Shown here: positions 5,458-5,877 of the stretch, one piece after another
How the letters are laid out: the number at the start of each line of letters is the position of its first letter
How positions within the stretch are numbered: position 1 is the stretch's first letter
Source: an uncultured Bacteroidota bacterium
GTDB taxonomy: Bacteria; Bacteroidota; Rhodothermia; Rhodothermales; UBA10348
Length of the DNA stretch: 5,877 nt
NCBI GenBank assembly: GCA_937893205.1
Contig: CALBJU010000050.1
Coordinates: forward strand, 1 to 5,877
Direction: 5' to 3'
Position numbers and translations under genes: made by a program
Notes under the pieces: model-generated
What the model was told of the DNA's origin: nothing
What the model saw: the letters and a program-made list of their open reading frames with translations, nothing else
Databases searched by the model: none

Positions 5458-5877
5458 CTACATCAAGGTTCCTGCGATGGTCGCCGTCATGAGATTGGCA
5501 AACGTACCGGCAAGGACGGCTCGAACTCCCAGCTTGGCAAGGTCAGACGTTCGTTCCGGTGCAAGGGGACCAATGCCTCCAATCTGGATCGCAATGGAAG
5601 ACAGATTGGCAAAACCACACAGAGCGAAAGTGGCCATCACAATCGTTTTAGGATGTAGGGCCCCCTCCGCTATCAATCCAGCGAGATTCAGATAGGCCAC
5701 GAACTCGTTCGCAATCACCTTCGTCCCCAGAAGGGAGCCGAACTTAACGATGTCCTCTGATGGAATTCCGATGGTCCACGCGAGCGGCGCAAGCCCCCAG
5801 CCCAATATTTGCTCGATGGTCAGAGATGCTCCAAACAGACCAGATCCAAATCCGATGATGTAGTTGAGCATCGCAAT
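5458..5877 (-). CDS. Concentrative nucleoside transporter (NupC/CNT), C-terminal part
   Basis: Only the last 139 codons of this inner-membrane nucleoside importer are in the window; the reading frame runs off the right edge (IAMLNYIIG...). The visible ATG at 5871 is therefore internal rather than the start. CNT proteins import nucleosides with Na+ or H+. The fragment has the family signatures GTKVIANEFVAY and CGFANLSSIAIQIGG. By family alignment, the Glu of NEF and the Phe, Asn and Ser of FANLSS match nucleoside-contacting residues of Vibrio cholerae CNT (Glu332, Phe366, Asn368, Ser371). Two further hydrophobic stretches flank them, and it ends ATIAGTLM with a TAG stop at 5458-5460. The other binding half (HP1/TM4) lies outside the window, so ion and substrate preference cannot be judged. 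It is convergent with the lipoprotein gene. Confidence 0.93.
   Translation of the reverse strand: MAMLNYIIGFGSGLFGASLTIEQILGWGLAPLAWTIGIPSEDIVKFGSLLGTKVIANEFVAYLNLAGLIAEGALHPKTIVMATFALCGFANLSSIAIQIGGIGPLAPERTSDLAKLGVRAVLAGTFANLMTATIAGTLM

Noticed and set aside
1..5877. Mobile element, CRISPR array, toxin-antitoxin or defence system
   Set aside because: No transposase, integrase, regular repeats or spacers, or known defence motifs were found, and gene content and composition look like core chromosome.

Overview
The window looks like ordinary chromosomal sequence from a bacterium of the Bacteroidota/Rhodothermota side of the FCB group. Three signs support this. The enoyl-ACP reductase carries the Bacteroidota-style signature ISQSPTVTTAGSG. 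Most genes start without a clear Shine-Dalgarno sequence. The one recognisable promoter (TTG, 19 nt, TATCTTTG) fits the Bacteroidota -33/-7 consensus rather than a sigma70 promoter. Base composition is moderately GC-rich by eye and looks even across the window. I see no mobile element, CRISPR array, tRNA or rRNA.

Layout: six genes lie on the + strand and one partial gene lies on the - strand. (1) fabI (24-842), fatty-acid elongation. (2) A type IIB HAD phosphatase (856-1611), 13 nt behind fabI and probably co-transcribed. (3) A secreted SH3b + L,D-transpeptidase protein (about 1665-2420). (4) A long NfeD protein (2485-3912) with signal peptide, ClpP-like Ser/Lys protease domain, five predicted membrane segments and a C-terminal OB fold. 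(5) A short membrane NfeD protein (4042-4527) from a TTG start, 129 nt after the long one. (6) A lipoprotein with a TonB C-terminal-like domain (4707-5438) under its own promoter. (7) On the - strand, the C-terminal part of a concentrative nucleoside transporter (5458 to the right edge), convergent with the lipoprotein gene and separated by 19 nt. A hairpin there may end transcription in one or both directions.

Functionally, the middle of the window is an envelope block: peptidoglycan crosslinking or editing, a membrane protease with its OB-fold partner, and an envelope lipoprotein. The long and short NfeD proteins share clearly related C-terminal OB folds and probably act together. The SPFH/flotillin gene (floA/yqfA) that usually accompanies NfeD proteins is not in the window. 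I found no convincing undescribed system. The items most worth a second look are the floA-less NfeD pair, the lipid-anchored TonB-C protein, an in-frame hexamer repeat at the end of the long nfeD gene, and a G8 tract in the short one.
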